64,000 nucleotides of DNA from Oscheius tipulae (GCA_037178975.1 JASJZH010000004.1:4278001-4342000); one strand, 5' to 3'; numbered from the stretch's first letter, positions 1 to 11,286 are shown. Numbers and translations are program-made. The notes: a model not told the origin generated them from the letters alone.

Positions 1-3000
1 AACCTGGTAAGAATTGCCTCGGCATACCGAAAAGAGGAACTCTGCGAAAGAGCCGACTGTTTTTGTACATTTCGCTCGAGCCACTTTGAGATCAGGGGCC
101 ATGCTTCGTAGATTACTTTCCGATAAACAAACGACTTCGTTAGTTTGGCCATTTCCACTATGACCTACAACAATAAAAATTTGGTTTTTTTTAAAAATAA
201 CAAACCGAAAATGCAGCCTTCCGAGATTCCAAACTACTATCGTTGAGACGATTGACCAAAGCGAGCCAGTTTTGATGCACCATTGGAAGTAGTTGATTAT
301 CAAAATTCCGGAGGCATCGGATCCCTGGATCTACTATATAAGCGAAAAAGGAAAACTAACCTTGAATCAAAATGTCCATCGTGAGAACTCTGACAGGAAA
401 AGAGTCTGCGGATAGCAAATGTTTCGTTCTAAGCAAGATGTTCTCCACTGTTCTGATTTCGGATGGAATGACTTCTTCCACTTCTTCTTCAGGCTCAGTT
501 CTTTGTATTTCGGGAAACCAACGATTCATCGCACTTAAAAAAGACCTCAGTGCTCGCAAAATTACAAAGTTCCAGGTCTGAAAAGTCTTTTGAGGTAACT
601 AGAATTTGAACACACCTGTTTGTGTGCATCTAAGGAAATGAGCAGCGTGTCAACTAGTGGGTTGACAGATTCGAATGCTGCTGGATCATCGACTTTGTTG
701 AGAAAGGCCTCGAGAACGAGAGGAGCAGTGGAATGTCTTTCGAAGGAACGACAGGCCAATTCAACGCTTGAGAGAACATAAATGTTGCGGGTTGCGAGAA
801 AAGTGGAGAGTGGAACCGAATTTGACTGGAACCTTATTTTTTTTATCCTGTAAACAAAAGAAAAACCTTTGCGAGATCCTTGAGTGCCATATCCGCTGTT
901 GAGGAAAGGATCCAATTACTACTGGAACAGAATTGAAGCATTCTATATATCGATCGAAGAAGAATCTGAGAGGCTTAAAAGATAATTAATATTGGAGTTT
1001 TTACCTTGTTACTGCTTTCGCGCAGTCTTTTTGTGGAAGCAGTCAGACAGGCCAGCAACATGATTGTGAGAGCAATTCCTTCATTCGGTTCTTTTAAAAC
1101 ATCTTCGCCTTCTTTGGAAATAGGTTCCAGTTTAATTCCTTCCATTTCATCGCAGCATAGTTCAGCCACGCTTTGTACTGGATGCAGGTCAATGTTCGAG
1201 CGAAGAGAATCGAATACGAAGAATTGCAGGAGCAGTAATGCAATTCGGTCGCCCTCAGAACAGTCTCTGGCTTCGAAGGAAAGCAAATCAATAATCTGGA
1301 AAAGTGGATAGTAGTGGAAAAAAGAAGCGTGACTAACCTCCCCTCCACAGTTCTCACCTAAAACCTTACAAATTCTTGAAATAGGCCGAATATCGAGGCC
1401 GAAATTCAGTGGAACATTTGAGACAATATCTGAACAAGTTTGCTTCAAAAATATGATCAGTAGCGAACCAGTAATAGATTGCGCTTCGTCGAAGCAAATT
1501 GCCAGACGTTTGACGTTTATCCGAATCGAAGAAGCCAATGCCCGGAGGAGAGATACAATTATCGGAGAGTGGGTGACAGTCATGGAGCGGAGTGAAGGAC
1601 CAAGTGCTCTAAGCATGCTCGTGACCTGAAGTATATACTTTTATTAAAAAATGAGACCGGACACCTGTTTCAGTGTAGGAAAACTGTCAGCTTTCTGTCT
1701 AACAGAGGTGGGCAATTGCTCCGAGATTTTGGAAAGTCTTTCCATTACATAGAGATTCGCTTCGTCTGTTCGCGCCGTTTGGAATAGTTCGAAAGCTCGA
1801 TTAGCTACTCTAAAGTGGTGTTTAAAATAAAAAGAACAAGTCGTACAATGTGTGTTCGTCCGCTAGAAGAAGAAGTAGAAAATCGGTAAAAGCTGACTCG
1901 AGTTGCTTCCCAAACGCCTCTTTGCACTCATTGGAAACTTGCTGTGAATCATTCAACAAGGCGAGTCGGATAGTTTCGTCGTGATTTTGAGAGAGACGAG
2001 CGAGCACCTTTGATATCTTAAGAAGTAGTTACAGTAAAGCAGAATGCCAAAGAATACCAAAGGAACAAGTTTTTCAGCTGTCTGGTGAGCCCATTCGGCC
2101 GTTCTGTTGACTGAGAGTTTAGTAGTGAGAGCTACTTCCTCGTCATTGAATGTACCGTCTTTTAGGCACAATGCTATCGCTTGGAATAAGACCTGAACAG
2201 AATTGGTTCCAGATAATCACAATAGAAACCTGTATGACAGCTTTAGTTATTTTAGAACTGTTGCTTGACACCAGAAATGAGCTGAGACGAGACGTGAGAC
2301 CTGGTAAAATAACAGAAAGAGTATTTCTGGCAGATGGAGTTGATGACAACAGAAGGAGAGCATCGACGGCACATTCTCGAGCTTCAATACTTCGCGAATC
2401 GGATAAAATTGTGTCCAGACAGACAGACACCAGTTTTCCGACAAGTGGCGTGGAAGCAGTTGAGAGAAGTTCTGAATACTGCTCGTATGATTGAGCCATA
2501 TTAACTAGCCTGTTCTCAACTCCTCTGAGCGTAGAATAAAGGCCGTCAGTCCTTTGATAGCCGATAGAATACATTGGACGCAGTAATTCGTACCGGAAAG
2601 ATCAGAAAGAAGTATTGCCAGTAGAGAACGGACGTGTTCTGTCCATTTCAGAAAGATCTAAAACCCTTTTAATGCCAAAAAATAAAAAAAAACCTCTAGA
2701 TTGTCAGTTTTGAATATATGGTCAATGATCGAGGCATAGTGTTCAACTATTGTGGAGTAGTCTCCTGATCGTAGAGATCCATCAGCCAACACTCGGATTC
2801 CGACAACAACTGCTGCTTGAACGGCGGACAGTTCAGCCGGGTCCGTTTCTTCAGCTCCTTCTAAAGACAGATTACATGAAAAACGAGAGAAAAGAACCTT
2901 CTAACAGCCTTCGCAGTACGTAAAGTCCAGCTTTGATATCTCGTTTTTCCTTCTGAAGAGTGAGAAGAGCAGTAAGTGACGCATGCGTCTTGGCAAACAA

Positions 3001-3012
3001 CTCACCTTCCAT
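1..3012 (-). CDS. TTI1: TELO2-interacting protein 1 homologue (TTI1), 3' end cut by window edge
   Basis: This encodes a HEAT-repeat protein of the TTT complex (TELO2-TTI1-TTI2), a co-chaperone that stabilises PIKK kinases such as mTOR, ATM and SMG1. Recognition rests on ordered similarity to TTI1. There is an N-terminal HEAT start (MEGELFAK), then NRTAEWAHQTAEKL, which matches the family's 'YREADWVKKTGDKL' region. Near residues coded at about 400-550 lies RTVENILLRTKHLLS, and near 240-300 lies QLLPMVHQNWLALVNRL, which corresponds to the family's C-terminal HEAT. The first exon reads straight through a GGTGAG that looks like a donor, because the reading frame only works unspliced. Introns are about 30-45 nt. 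The last residues lie beyond base 1. The SH2D4 gene sits 375 bp upstream on the same strand. Confidence 0.85.
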
Positions 3013-3387
3013 CTTCGGTTAGCTTTATTTCAATGTTAACCAGTTAGTCAATATTCGACCGCAGACACGCAGTGTACAAACAATCGAATGAATATAACTT
3101 TTACTAAAATAGAATAAACCATCACAAGGTGTTGAAAATGCGAAACTGAAGCCCTGAGCACCATGAACACAGAAAGGCGCTATGCAACACAATAAATAGC
3201 AGAAATCTCGATAGATACAAATAATTACAACAGAGACAGGGCGAGAAACTAAATCAAACCGGAGGATATGTATTTTGGTAGATAATTATGCGCGTAACAA
3301 AATGCTAGATAGAGATTGGATGAATAAGGGGAAAATATGAAAAAACTCCCGTAATCAGAGCAATATTGGATGAGATGTGTCTACCCT
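3013..3387. other. Intergenic region between SH2D4-like and TTI1
   Basis: This 375-bp stretch holds the 3' flank of the SH2D4-like gene and the 5' flank of TTI1. It is AT-rich and has no supported ORF. The two genes are on the same strand, so they could be an operon, but the spacing is also compatible with separate promoters. Confidence 0.5.
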
Positions 3388-5310
3388 CTAAAAACGACCT
3401 ACATATCTATTGGGAGCAGGCTGATTCAAATATTCGGGCATAATATCGTAATAATCGGGTTGTACTCCTTTCGATTGACCCACAGACCAGATCAAAACTT
3501 CGCCACCTTTCGCTGTTATTGGAGCAGTCTGAATTTTTTTTCTGCAAAGTAAAACAAAACAAAACCTCGTGATATGCGACTAAATCGAAAAGTTGCTCGT
3601 GAACCACTTGGTTGGTTCCCAGAAATTGGTATCCTTCGGCTATTCTCTCGATTAAAAAGTGCTTGTGACTCCCGTCACCAACAACATACGAGACAGTATA
3701 GCTGAAAGAACTCTTGTCCGTAGAAAAATAAGACAAAAAGCTCACCCCCATATTCTCTCGGAGACTCTGACAAGAAAAGATCCTTTAGGTTTATCCTGGA
3801 GAAGAACTTCGGCCTGATCGCGGGTGATAATTCCGTGAAACCAAGGTGCGGGAGCTTTGGTTTTCGGATCGAGGCCTGTGCCACGCGAAAGTTCGTCTCT
3901 GCGGAACCATTCGATAATTGCTTGTTTGGATTTGGGCTTTGGAGGACGTGGTAGATTCTTTCTGAAGAGAACATATAAAAAAGCAAAAATAGCAAAACCT
4001 ACAAAGCCTCTCGCAAAGACGTAGCTTTTGTATCTTTCAAGGCGGGCAAAATGGAAGTGGATGTCCTAATAAGTTGTCGATGTTGCTCCCGGGCTTTTTG
4101 AGCCATCTCTCTCATCGCGTTCTCGGCCTCACGAGCTCTTTTGTCTACAAAGATTTGGTAAAGTAAAATCTACTGCTACAAACTTTGGATCTCCCATTCC
4201 TGTCGTCTTCGGTTTTCTTCCGCTTCGGCTTCTTTACGAATCTTCTCACGTTGTTCTTGTAAACTTTGAAATATTTCGGATTCTCGTTTTTGGACCTCTT
4301 CCAACTTTTCCCTCTCGTTCAAATTGCGCGAAGTTCTCATTTTTACGCCTAAAAAGGAATTGAAACCCATGGGAAAAAAAGAATAACCATTATCGGAAGC
4401 GACATCTTGCCATGATTTCCCAACAGAACTAGGAATAGATGTCGGAATCGGCTTGGGTAGAATTGTTGGCTTGATCGTGCTTGCTGGTTTCATTTCCGTC
4501 CGTTGAGGCTGTGGCGTTGAGTAGGATGAAACTGTGGTCGAGATCGGAATATTTCGCACTTGTTTATCTAAAAACAAACAATCCATTGAGAAAGTAATAA
4601 ACGAACCACTGGAATCTCTAAACCTGCCAGGTTGGAAAAGAAGAGGATGATTATGATCGAGAACGGTATCGGCATCATCGTACATAGAATCCTAAAAGTT
4701 TCCAGTTCAAAAAAGAAGCTAAGAACATACAGTGATTCCGACCCGCATACTCCCAAGCTGGGCTTTGAGAGCTTCTTCTGGAGGCAGAGTTTCTACAAAC
4801 GCAGAACTGGAGGCATCCTGCGCATTCGGCACCGTCAACTCAGTTAATGCTCGAATATGGGCCTCGTGTCTCGCCTAAAAATGTAATTTCTATCGAGAAA
4901 ACTTGAAACAGTGCCTCTTCGTCAAGAATTTGGTCGATCGATGGATCCGCCTCATGTTCTCCCATCACCCATACCCAGACGTCGCCGTCGTTCCCAACGA
5001 GCCATCTAAAATGTCTGCTAAAAAGCTTTGAATAGAGAAAACCTTAGACGTTTTTTGCTCATATCTTTTCGTAAAGGTGGCTCCGTTGCGAGGCGGTCTT
5101 CGTATGCTTCCCACTTTCTTATCTGAACAAATGTTTTGTCAGTCTATAAAAAAAGATACCTGTTCAGCTCTCATTTGACAAAATAAAAGCTGTTTCTGCT
5201 CATCGTCAAGAGCATCTAGCAGCTCTTTATCTACATGACCCTGAAAACGAAAAGTAGATGACAGAATATGGTGTTCTTACCGTGCTGAGTATTTCTGATA
5301 ATATGCTCAT
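3388..5310 (-). CDS. SH2D4: SH2D4A/B-like SH2-domain adaptor
   Basis: This encodes a cytoplasmic adaptor with one C-terminal SH2 domain that binds phosphotyrosine. The N-terminus reads MSILSEILST, then after an intron GHVDKELLDALDDEQKQLLF and an EQIRKWE stretch, which is the hallmark SH2D4 N-terminal block. The centre is low-complexity, followed by a long charged helix rich in Glu, Arg and Gln (coded about 4180-4330). The SH2 domain begins at APAPWFHGIITRDQAE and carries the phosphotyrosine-binding FLVR arginine in GSFLVRVSERIWGYTVSY. It ends near the C-terminus PAPNRYVGRF. The order and the short tail after the SH2 match human SH2D4A/B. Introns are about 35-50 nt. The start codon is clear. 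Substrates cannot be read from sequence. Confidence 0.88.
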
Positions 5311-6180
5311 TTGGGTGTTTCTTTCCCGCCTCGATCTACCTGGAAAACGATAGGACGTAATGCGGTGGTTAACAAGCGGGGAACCAGACGTGATTGGCTG
5401 AAGGTACACAAAAGGAATTGAATGAGGGAAGGCAAACAAATGCGAGCCAAGAACTCAAGAAATGAGCACAAATGGAAACTAGCCAAGATCCCACGAAAAG
5501 TTCCTTGCTCTGTACTGGACTAAATGTTCTCTGTTAGATTTTATGTTGTCCCTGCAAAAATTGTTTTATCAGTCCTTTCTTTCGACTGAAAATGATGAAC
5601 TTTCAATGATCTCCAATTTCCGCGAACAAAAAGGGTGTTTATGGGGTCGGGCGATAAAGTTTAGAGATTTCCGCATGTGTAACAGAGGGCAGCATAGCAA
5701 GTGTACGGCCGCCCAACGGGTTTCTGTTAACATCAATTGCCGTTCACTGCGCTTTTCAGAAAGTGTCTCAGCGCTTCGAAACGGATTGACACCTTTTCAA
5801 CGGTCGGAAAGATTGGGAAACAGAATTTCATCGGCTTGAAGTATTTAAGAAAGGTAAGGCGGCGGTGTCAAAGTGTGCACACTACAGTGGACATATGTTT
5901 CTCTTTGATTGACGAATATGCTGCAAAAGCAAAAACAAAATGAAAGAGAAAAAGGAAATGCAAAGCGTTCGCCTCATTGAAACATCTTCAAAAATTGAAT
6001 CTTGGCGCGCTATTTACCGCACGTTGGAGGAAATACAAAACACAAAATATAGTTTTTGCACAGTCATTGACGTACATTGTATTGTGGAATTTGTTGAGAT
6101 GAAATGACAACATAATGCGAAGACGAAGGCTCAAAAAGCACGTATGCCAGTCATCCATGACAGATTAGAAATTATGCCGG
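5311..6180. other. Intergenic region, divergent promoter area
   Basis: This 870-bp stretch lies between the divergent SH2D4-like gene (minus) and the coiled-coil gene (plus). Open frames of up to 98 codons exist here, but they show no recognisable domain, no convincing start context and no splice pattern. I see no RNA gene. It most likely holds two promoters. Confidence 0.5.
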
Positions 6181-7110
6181 ATGTCTGCTGCCATGTTGCC
6201 ACCTATTCCCAGTAAATTTAGTTCTAGTCGCAGTAAAACCATTTTAATGAGCAAAAAACAAAATAGACCGACGTCACAGATCGACAATAGCTTAAAACTG
6301 CCCACAATCAGGACTGGACTATCCTCGACTCACTCCTTTCTTTCCGAATTTGTCCCAAAAGAGGGAGTTATTGCACAAAACAATATCGAAAAGTTACAAA
6401 GGTATCATTATTGTTCATGATTTGAACATGAGTACTAGTTTTTCCCGAGTGCATGGTAGTCAACAAGAGAGACGGAGACAATACTACGAGGCAAGAGGTC
6501 TGGAAGCAGCTGTCCAAAGGTACTGATTACCTACCGTATACAAAATAGTCTGCAGACAAATCCATCTCCACAAAGAACAAGTCGAAAGATGTCAAGAATT
6601 GGTGAATCTGTGTGATCGACTGACTTCGAAGGTAAGCGGAAACCTCATAGTCTATGCATGAACTCTTGTCAACACAAAAACGACGATTTCAGTATGATTC
6701 GGAAGTGGAGACAGCATTTGAAATGCTGGTTCAGGAATTCAGTCTCAAATCCTTCGAATGGAGTTGTACAGAGTCAAAACTTCATAGTGTACAGGAAGTC
6801 AGCGTTGATTTGGAGTGAGTACATCTTTAGAAAAAAGTTAACCGACTATAGTATGAAAATCGGACAGTTGAGTGAGAAGATGGAGGATACAAAGTGGCGG
6901 ATTCAACGAGAAAAGAGCAGACTTCGACAAGCAGACACAATGCTCAAGGAGAGGTATGTACTCTGATCGGAATATCTCACCTAATTGCTCCGGGTCCATG
7001 TGTTCCCTGAAAGAACGTCCTCTTCAACTCGTGCTCAAACGTTTCTTTGATATTTTGTTCAATATTGTTTTCTCTGTTGCAGTTTAAGAAAAACTGTTTC
7101 ACTTTTATAG
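6181..7110 (+). CDS. Coiled-coil protein of unknown function
   Basis: A spliced gene that I do not recognise. I can follow six exons with GT-AG introns: 6394-6439, 6522-6556, 6632-6692, 6813-6850 and 6955-7082 (ends approximate). The roughly 210-residue product starts MSAAMLPPIPSKF. It has a basic, Ser/Thr-rich N-terminus and then becomes mostly helical and charged (HLHKEQVERCQELVNLCDRL, KIGQLSEKMEDTKWRIQREK), with heptad-like spacing typical of a coiled coil. It ends LRKTVSLL followed by TAG. The last intron, about 128 nt, is unusually long for this window, so the terminal exon is the weakest part. No signal peptide or membrane segment is visible. It converges on the PGAP2-like gene. Confidence 0.55.
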
Positions 7111-7267
7111 AGGAGTACTGCACATTATTTCATAGCGGGTGTTTTGAGCTCGAGATCACTGGGAGGCACTTTGGTTACAGAATTTCGTTCAGTCTCGTCG
7201 TCCATCTCGACGGGTACCACATGACGGACACTGAAATGTGTATGTTCGTCTTGTAGCAGTTTCGGGT

Positions 7268-8244
7268 TCACCTGAATGTGACCTTGTATCGGATGTCGAA
7301 GAAGGCGCAGCCGTGGAAGCAGATGTTCAAGAAGACACCACAATACTCACAAATAGCGAACACGTCATAAGCTGTCAATGGGATTTGTTGAAAGATGTTG
7401 AAATGTTACCCCAAGTGATACACTTCTTCCAGTAGAGGATGAAAGCACCAACCAGTATGGGCGCCGAGAGCAGGTACAGACCGCAGAAAAGTAGTTTCAG
7501 ATAATAGGAGATTCGGCCCTGTAGAAAAAAAAAATTTTGGATTAAATAAATGTTACATATGGATTGAGGTAATAGAGGGAGTGAGCATGACAGAAGATGT
7601 TTGAAATCATGTGACCAATCCCACAGAAGCCGAAAATATAGAAGAATATTACATGAAGCTCTGAACATTTTGTAATGCACACATTAGCCGTTATCTTACG
7701 AATATTCTCTCGTTCCCCCACAACAGAAAGAGCTGACAGGAACAGCAATTCGGCCAATCCCACAAAAAAGTAGCAATAGCGAGAGATCTCGTATAGCCAG
7801 ACTCGTTTGTAGTGAACGTTTCTCATCCTTTTGTACCGAGAAACTTTGTTTTTGTTCTGAAAAGAAAACCGTTCTTACAGCCTGTGATCAGTTCGACGAT
7901 TCGGATGGGGACGTGGAAGAGAAGGAACAATTGCCAGAAGGTTCTTTCGACCGGAAGATTGATGATTCGGGAGAGCGAAGGCAGACGGGCTCTCTGATAT
8001 CGTTGTAGGGTTTCAGGAAAGAACTAACTCCACACTGCCAATTGTAGTTACTGATCTCGTCATTGTGGAAGATCAAGGCGATGGCAATGGCCGAAACAGA
8101 CCCGAACATAGGAGGGATAAATCCAGTGAAAAAGACTTCAATCGGGTTGAAGCGAACGATTTCGGTTATTTTTAAACCATCCTTGATGAACGGCGGAAAG
8201 AGTCCTTTCCGGGTAGTAGGGCTACTACCCGGCTTTTTCGACAT
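7268..8244 (-). CDS. PGAP2: PGAP2 (FRAG1)-like GPI-anchor maturation membrane protein
   Basis: This encodes a multi-pass membrane protein of the PGAP2/FRAG1 family. In mammals this family acts in the Golgi during fatty-acid remodelling of GPI anchors. The N-terminus has a first membrane segment (FFTGFIPPMFGSVSAIAIAL), then FHNDEISNYNWQCG, matching the family's '[20 protein letters not shown]' position. Next come INLPVERTFWQLFLLFHVPI and further hydrophobic segments (SRYCYFFVGLAELLFLSAL; LYLLSAPILVGAFILYW). The C-terminal VFAICEYCGVFLNICFHGCA matches the family's 'YTLFAICEYLVVLSNMAFHM'. Introns of about 35 nt fall between these blocks, and one needs the acceptor AAAG in place of a nearer CAG to keep frame. 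An in-frame upstream ATG (8274) is an alternative start. A perfect hairpin lies just after the start codon. Confidence 0.8.
8209..8232. repeat. Perfect 11-bp inverted repeat inside the PGAP2-like first exon
   Basis: The arms are CCGGGTAGTAG (8209-8219) and CTACTACCCGG (8222-8232), separated by GG. The hairpin would sit about 12 nt after the AUG of the PGAP2-like mRNA, in codons for KPGSSPTTR. It could be a chance result of codon choice or a structure that affects translation starts. Confidence 0.9.
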
Positions 8245-8639
8245 CTGAATCGAGCATTTAGGAACACAAGACAAGAGTATATCAAGGGCAAAACTCTGGT
8301 GTCTGCTTCAAACGTAATTAAATTCACGTTCGGAATGTGATAAGACGCCGTCTGTAAGACTGGATGCCGAAAAAAAATGGAGGTATTTCGGACGGACGAG
8401 TTTCTCACAAATCGAAAAGCCATTTCGCATATTGAACAAGGCCTGCTCACAAAAAGCTTGGTTGCAATTAGGAGAGATTTGACCAGAACTGGATAGAGCG
8501 TCACTATGGCGAGAAGGAGATACATTCGAGATTTTGGTGTAAGCGACGAAAAAAGAGCAGAAAACTAGGGTATGAAAGAGACGATAACAAGAAAAGAAAC
8601 AAGGAAGATCTGGTCTATTGTGTCTTTCGGGAGAGGTGT
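8245..8639. other. Upstream flank of PGAP2-like gene
   Basis: About 400 bp with no supported gene. An open frame on the minus strand reaches 117 codons and overlaps the PGAP2 start in another frame. It starts with a hydrophobic stretch but has no family match, and I do not trust it. Confidence 0.4.
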
Positions 8640-8830
8640 CCAGTCGACTGCGGCTGGATTGCGGTCGGAACGGGTTCGCACCCGATCCGCAGGGCTAGCC
8701 CTCTATCAATCGGGAAGAGGGCACATCGAGGAGACGACGCGCGTGGATTAGCCGGTTCGACTACCTCAGATATGCCTTTTTGAAGGCTGGCGTCCGACAG
8801 AGGATGCGCGACAATGTGTGAGATCCTGTT
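8640..8830. ncRNA. Candidate structured non-coding RNA (strand unknown)
   Basis: A GC-rich island in otherwise AT-richer DNA that can form several hairpins. CTGCGG (8648-8653) pairs with CCGCAG (8687-8692) and encloses CGGGT/ACCCG (8671-8675 with 8680-8684). GCCCTCT (8698-8704) pairs with AGAGGGC (8716-8722). CCTC (8764-8767) pairs with GAGG (8800-8803) and encloses GCCTT/AAGGC (8774-8778 with 8783-8787). On the minus strand a T-run after about 8596 could end a Pol III transcript. The plus strand has a B-box-like GGTTCGACTACC near 8755. I could not match it to a tRNA, 5S, SRP, RNase P or snRNA. The call is structural only. Confidence 0.3.
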
Positions 8831-8831
8831 A

Positions 8832-8905
8832 GCGGTCAAATGAGCGATACATTGATGCTACTGTCCATATCTTGCAGCAGACTTCTTTTGACCAGACAAT
8901 CGAAG
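8832..8905 (-). pseudogene. Decayed duplicate of the 3' end of the CRAL-TRIO/GOLD gene
   Basis: The minus strand here reads WSKEVCCKIWTVASMYRSF, next to the true gene's WSKEVRYKIWIEQE tail at 9649-9710. The similarity continues beyond the real stop codon: CGATACATTG and the flanking CAAATGA appear in both (8838-8856 and 9621-9640). It has no upstream GOLD or CRAL-TRIO exons, so it is a fragment and not a second gene. Confidence 0.6.
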
Positions 8906-9648
8906 TAACATCCGAGATGTCTCGCTCCAATAACAGCCATCCAGGACAGACATCTCCAGGCTCTCCTCTTCGTAGTAGACTCCCTGCCTTGAAGAACTGC
9001 GTCGAGGGTCAGCCTCCACTAGAAACTGGAAACTATCGGGAGAAAAGACAACGAACTATAGTTTCTTTGACTTTGTTTTGATTCGCGTTCATTTTGGAAG
9101 AACTCCCAGCCACCAATTTCAACCCTCCTTGACACCACATCAGTCTCTACTATCTGATTTGATCACTCCGAAGAGCGCTACCGTAGCCTGATGCGGCCAT
9201 CAGACTTAATTCCTCGAGTGTTCAGATCTGGGTTACCCCAGATCCTAGTCAAGGTGAGTGAGAAAAGTAACTGAGAGTTAGAGCGAAAGAGATGCAAACC
9301 AAATAAGAGAAAGTGGAAACACATGATCCAAGACGGTAGTGCAAAAGTAGATCAACTTGTTGGAGAGAGTGGAAATAACTGACCTGAGTTGGAAGAAGAC
9401 GACATCGGAGCACTGGCGACCAAGTGAAAACTAATTGACTCTGTCAATTTCGACAAGTTTTGACAGGATGAGGTCGAAAGCAATGTTTCGGGTTTTCTTT
9501 TTCAAAAGTGTCTATTTGAAGCAACCAGAAACATCACATTGCTCCCACATCGTTTTTTCCCCTGCCACCACAGACCAATCTAGCAGACCGAGCTGAATGG
9601 GCGAACGACTATGCACGTGAACAAATGAACGATACATTGCGACTGTTA
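8906..9648. other. Intergenic region
   Basis: No supported gene. It contains an 8-bp inverted repeat, GATCTGGG-TTAC-CCCAGATC (9226-9245). Short open frames on both strands have no recognisable content. Confidence 0.45.
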
Positions 9649-10961
9649 TTATTCTTGTTCTATCCATATTTTGTAGCGAACTTCTTTCGACCAGACGGTA
9701 CCGTGCGAGTTGTCGAAGTAGAAGGTGAACGTGTCTGTCTCTTTGCAGACGAACTTTCCCACTTCCGGGTGAAACTCTAAATTCTAGGTTTTTTTTTTAT
9801 CAAACTGGAAAATCTACCTGTCGACAGACGGAATATCGGCCAGTAGATGTATCCGTCTCGTTCAACCCAAAAGTCCAAGTCACCATTGCTCACTCTCCAC
9901 CACCAATGAACAGTCTGTCCCTTTTCAGCCTGGATCGACACCTTCTGTTTGCTTCTTGCAGCAACCTTCAGAATAGTCACCTCGTCCAAGTCTTTCTCTG
10001 AATTGTACTGCAACTCCGGAGGCACTTTCCCTCCCATCCTCAAGTCTCCCGTCGGTCCGGCCGGGTGCTTTTTTGTGCCTCCCCAATGAGGGTAGATGTT
10101 ATGTGCTCCAAGCTCCTTGCTCAGTACATCCCTCCAATCGCTACCCAGAAACAGGACCTTTTCCTTCGTCTGTTTCGAAAGAGCCGGACAGATCATGTTG
10201 TAAACGGCCCGAATGACGAGTGGACTGTTTATGACGAAGATCTGTCGAGCGATATCCGGGAAGATCTCCTGAGCCAGAGCGAGCAACGACTTGTAGATTT
10301 TTAGAGTAGGCATGTACATCAGATCGGTAGAGAATCCATCGAGATCTGTATATTAGGATGACCAGAAAAGATACGACACCGACCCATGATGATCTTGAGT
10401 CCGAGTTTCTTCGAGTGTTTCTGTTCCAACTGGCGAATCAGCTTGAAACACATTTCCGTCTGTGTAATGCTTATTCGGTAGAACATGCTCACTGGACCCG
10501 CCTTGACCAAAGTCTTCGGATGAGCTCTGGCGATAGACTGCATGAAAATGATGTTTCCCTGGTCATCTGTGCCCATTATGCCGCCTAAATTATTTACGTT
10601 TAAAGATTTGAAAATTGGAATAAACCTGGGAAATACTCAGTAGCTAGTGAGAGAGAGCGAACGAGCTGGTTGGCACTGACCGCATCTTCTGCCTTCTTGT
10701 TGTCCAATCCCATTGTTGTGAGAGTGATGGTTGTCAGACGAAGTTTTGGAAGAATTGTTTCTATTACGAGCCTGTATTCAAAAAGTATAAGCTCTTACCA
10801 ATATCGTAGTCGTATCCCAAGAGCCATCGGAGCAGGTTGAAGTCTGTGTCGTAGCCGGGGAAGGCCAATAAGTCCTCAACTGCTCTTTTCCTGAGCTCCT
10901 CTATCTTCTGCTTGTGAAGAGACGACAGAGGCAGACTGGGGTAGTGATCATCAACGGTCAT
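9649..10961 (-). CDS. ctg: CRAL-TRIO and GOLD domain protein (SEC14L/CTG-like)
   Basis: This encodes a soluble lipid-binding/transfer protein of the SEC14-like group, with an N-terminal CRAL-TRIO-N helix region, a CRAL-TRIO lipid pocket and a C-terminal GOLD domain. The start MTVDDHYPSLPL leads to LRKRAVEDLLAFPGYDTDF and LLRWLLGYDYDI (CRAL-TRIO-N). The lipid domain includes KKLGLKIIMDLDGFSTDL, INSPLVIRAVYNMICPALS and GAHNIYPHWGG. The GOLD part includes KQKVSIQAEKGQTVHWWWRV and, in the last exon, TDTFTFYFDNSHGTVWSKEV. The architecture matches SEC14L2 and C. elegans ctg-1. The last intron splices at an acceptor that keeps EFHPEVGKFVC in frame. There are four short introns. A degenerate copy of its 3' end lies about 750 bp downstream. 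Confidence 0.9.
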
Positions 10962-11082
10962 TGGTTAGTAGAAGCACAAAACTGTACTAGGAAGTTTCGT
11001 GTCGATAAGGGAACGTCCAAGATAAGAACTCGTGAACAGAACTAATCTTTGAATATCAAATTGTTTTGTCTTTAGCTTTGAT

Positions 11083-11286
11083 TTATTCAAAGTACACTAC
11101 AAAATAGAAAGTTTTGAAAAAGAAATATATACTGCGTCCCATCATCGAGACAGTGGATTCGGCGTTAGTCGAGACATTGGATTCGTTAGATTCAGTCATA
11201 GAAATCCCGCTGTCGTTGCTTTGAGTAGCACGAAAACGCCTTTTGACCGACTGTAATCGCTGTAGAGCCTGCTGTTTTCGAGACAT
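11083..11286 (-). CDS. Possible small Ser/Asn-rich protein, start uncertain
   Basis: A short spliced frame that I do not recognise. It reads MSRKQQALQRLQSVKRRF, then a Ser/Asn/Thr/Glu-rich stretch (QSNDSGISMTESNESNVS), and after a 35-nt intron ends MYFE and TAA. The exon has a clean acceptor (TTCTACAG) 22 bp before this ATG. The codons continue in frame above the ATG, so an upstream exon (about 11345-11380) may exist. The stop is 121 bp from the CRAL-TRIO/GOLD start on the same strand, which fits an operon. It may instead be the tail of a longer protein. Confidence 0.35.
   Translation of the reverse strand: MSRKQQALQRLQSVKRRFRATQSNDSGISMTESNESNVSTNAESTVSMMGRSIYFFFKTFYFVVYFE

Noticed and set aside
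2960-3012. GTGAG donor right after the first TTI1 codons, giving a 7-nt first exon
   Set aside because: Splicing there breaks the reading frame, while reading through gives a continuous TTI1-like N-terminus.
5543-5943. Overlapping open frames of 98 and 68 codons in the SH2D4/coiled-coil spacer
   Set aside because: Featureless, no start context, and better read as promoter DNA.
8748-8770. tRNA-like B box (GGTTCGACTACC)
   Set aside because: No matching acceptor stem, D arm or anticodon arm at the required distances.
8615-8839. 74-codon minus-strand open frame over the hairpin-rich stretch
   Set aside because: No family match, and the region's symmetry is better explained by RNA-like pairing or chance.
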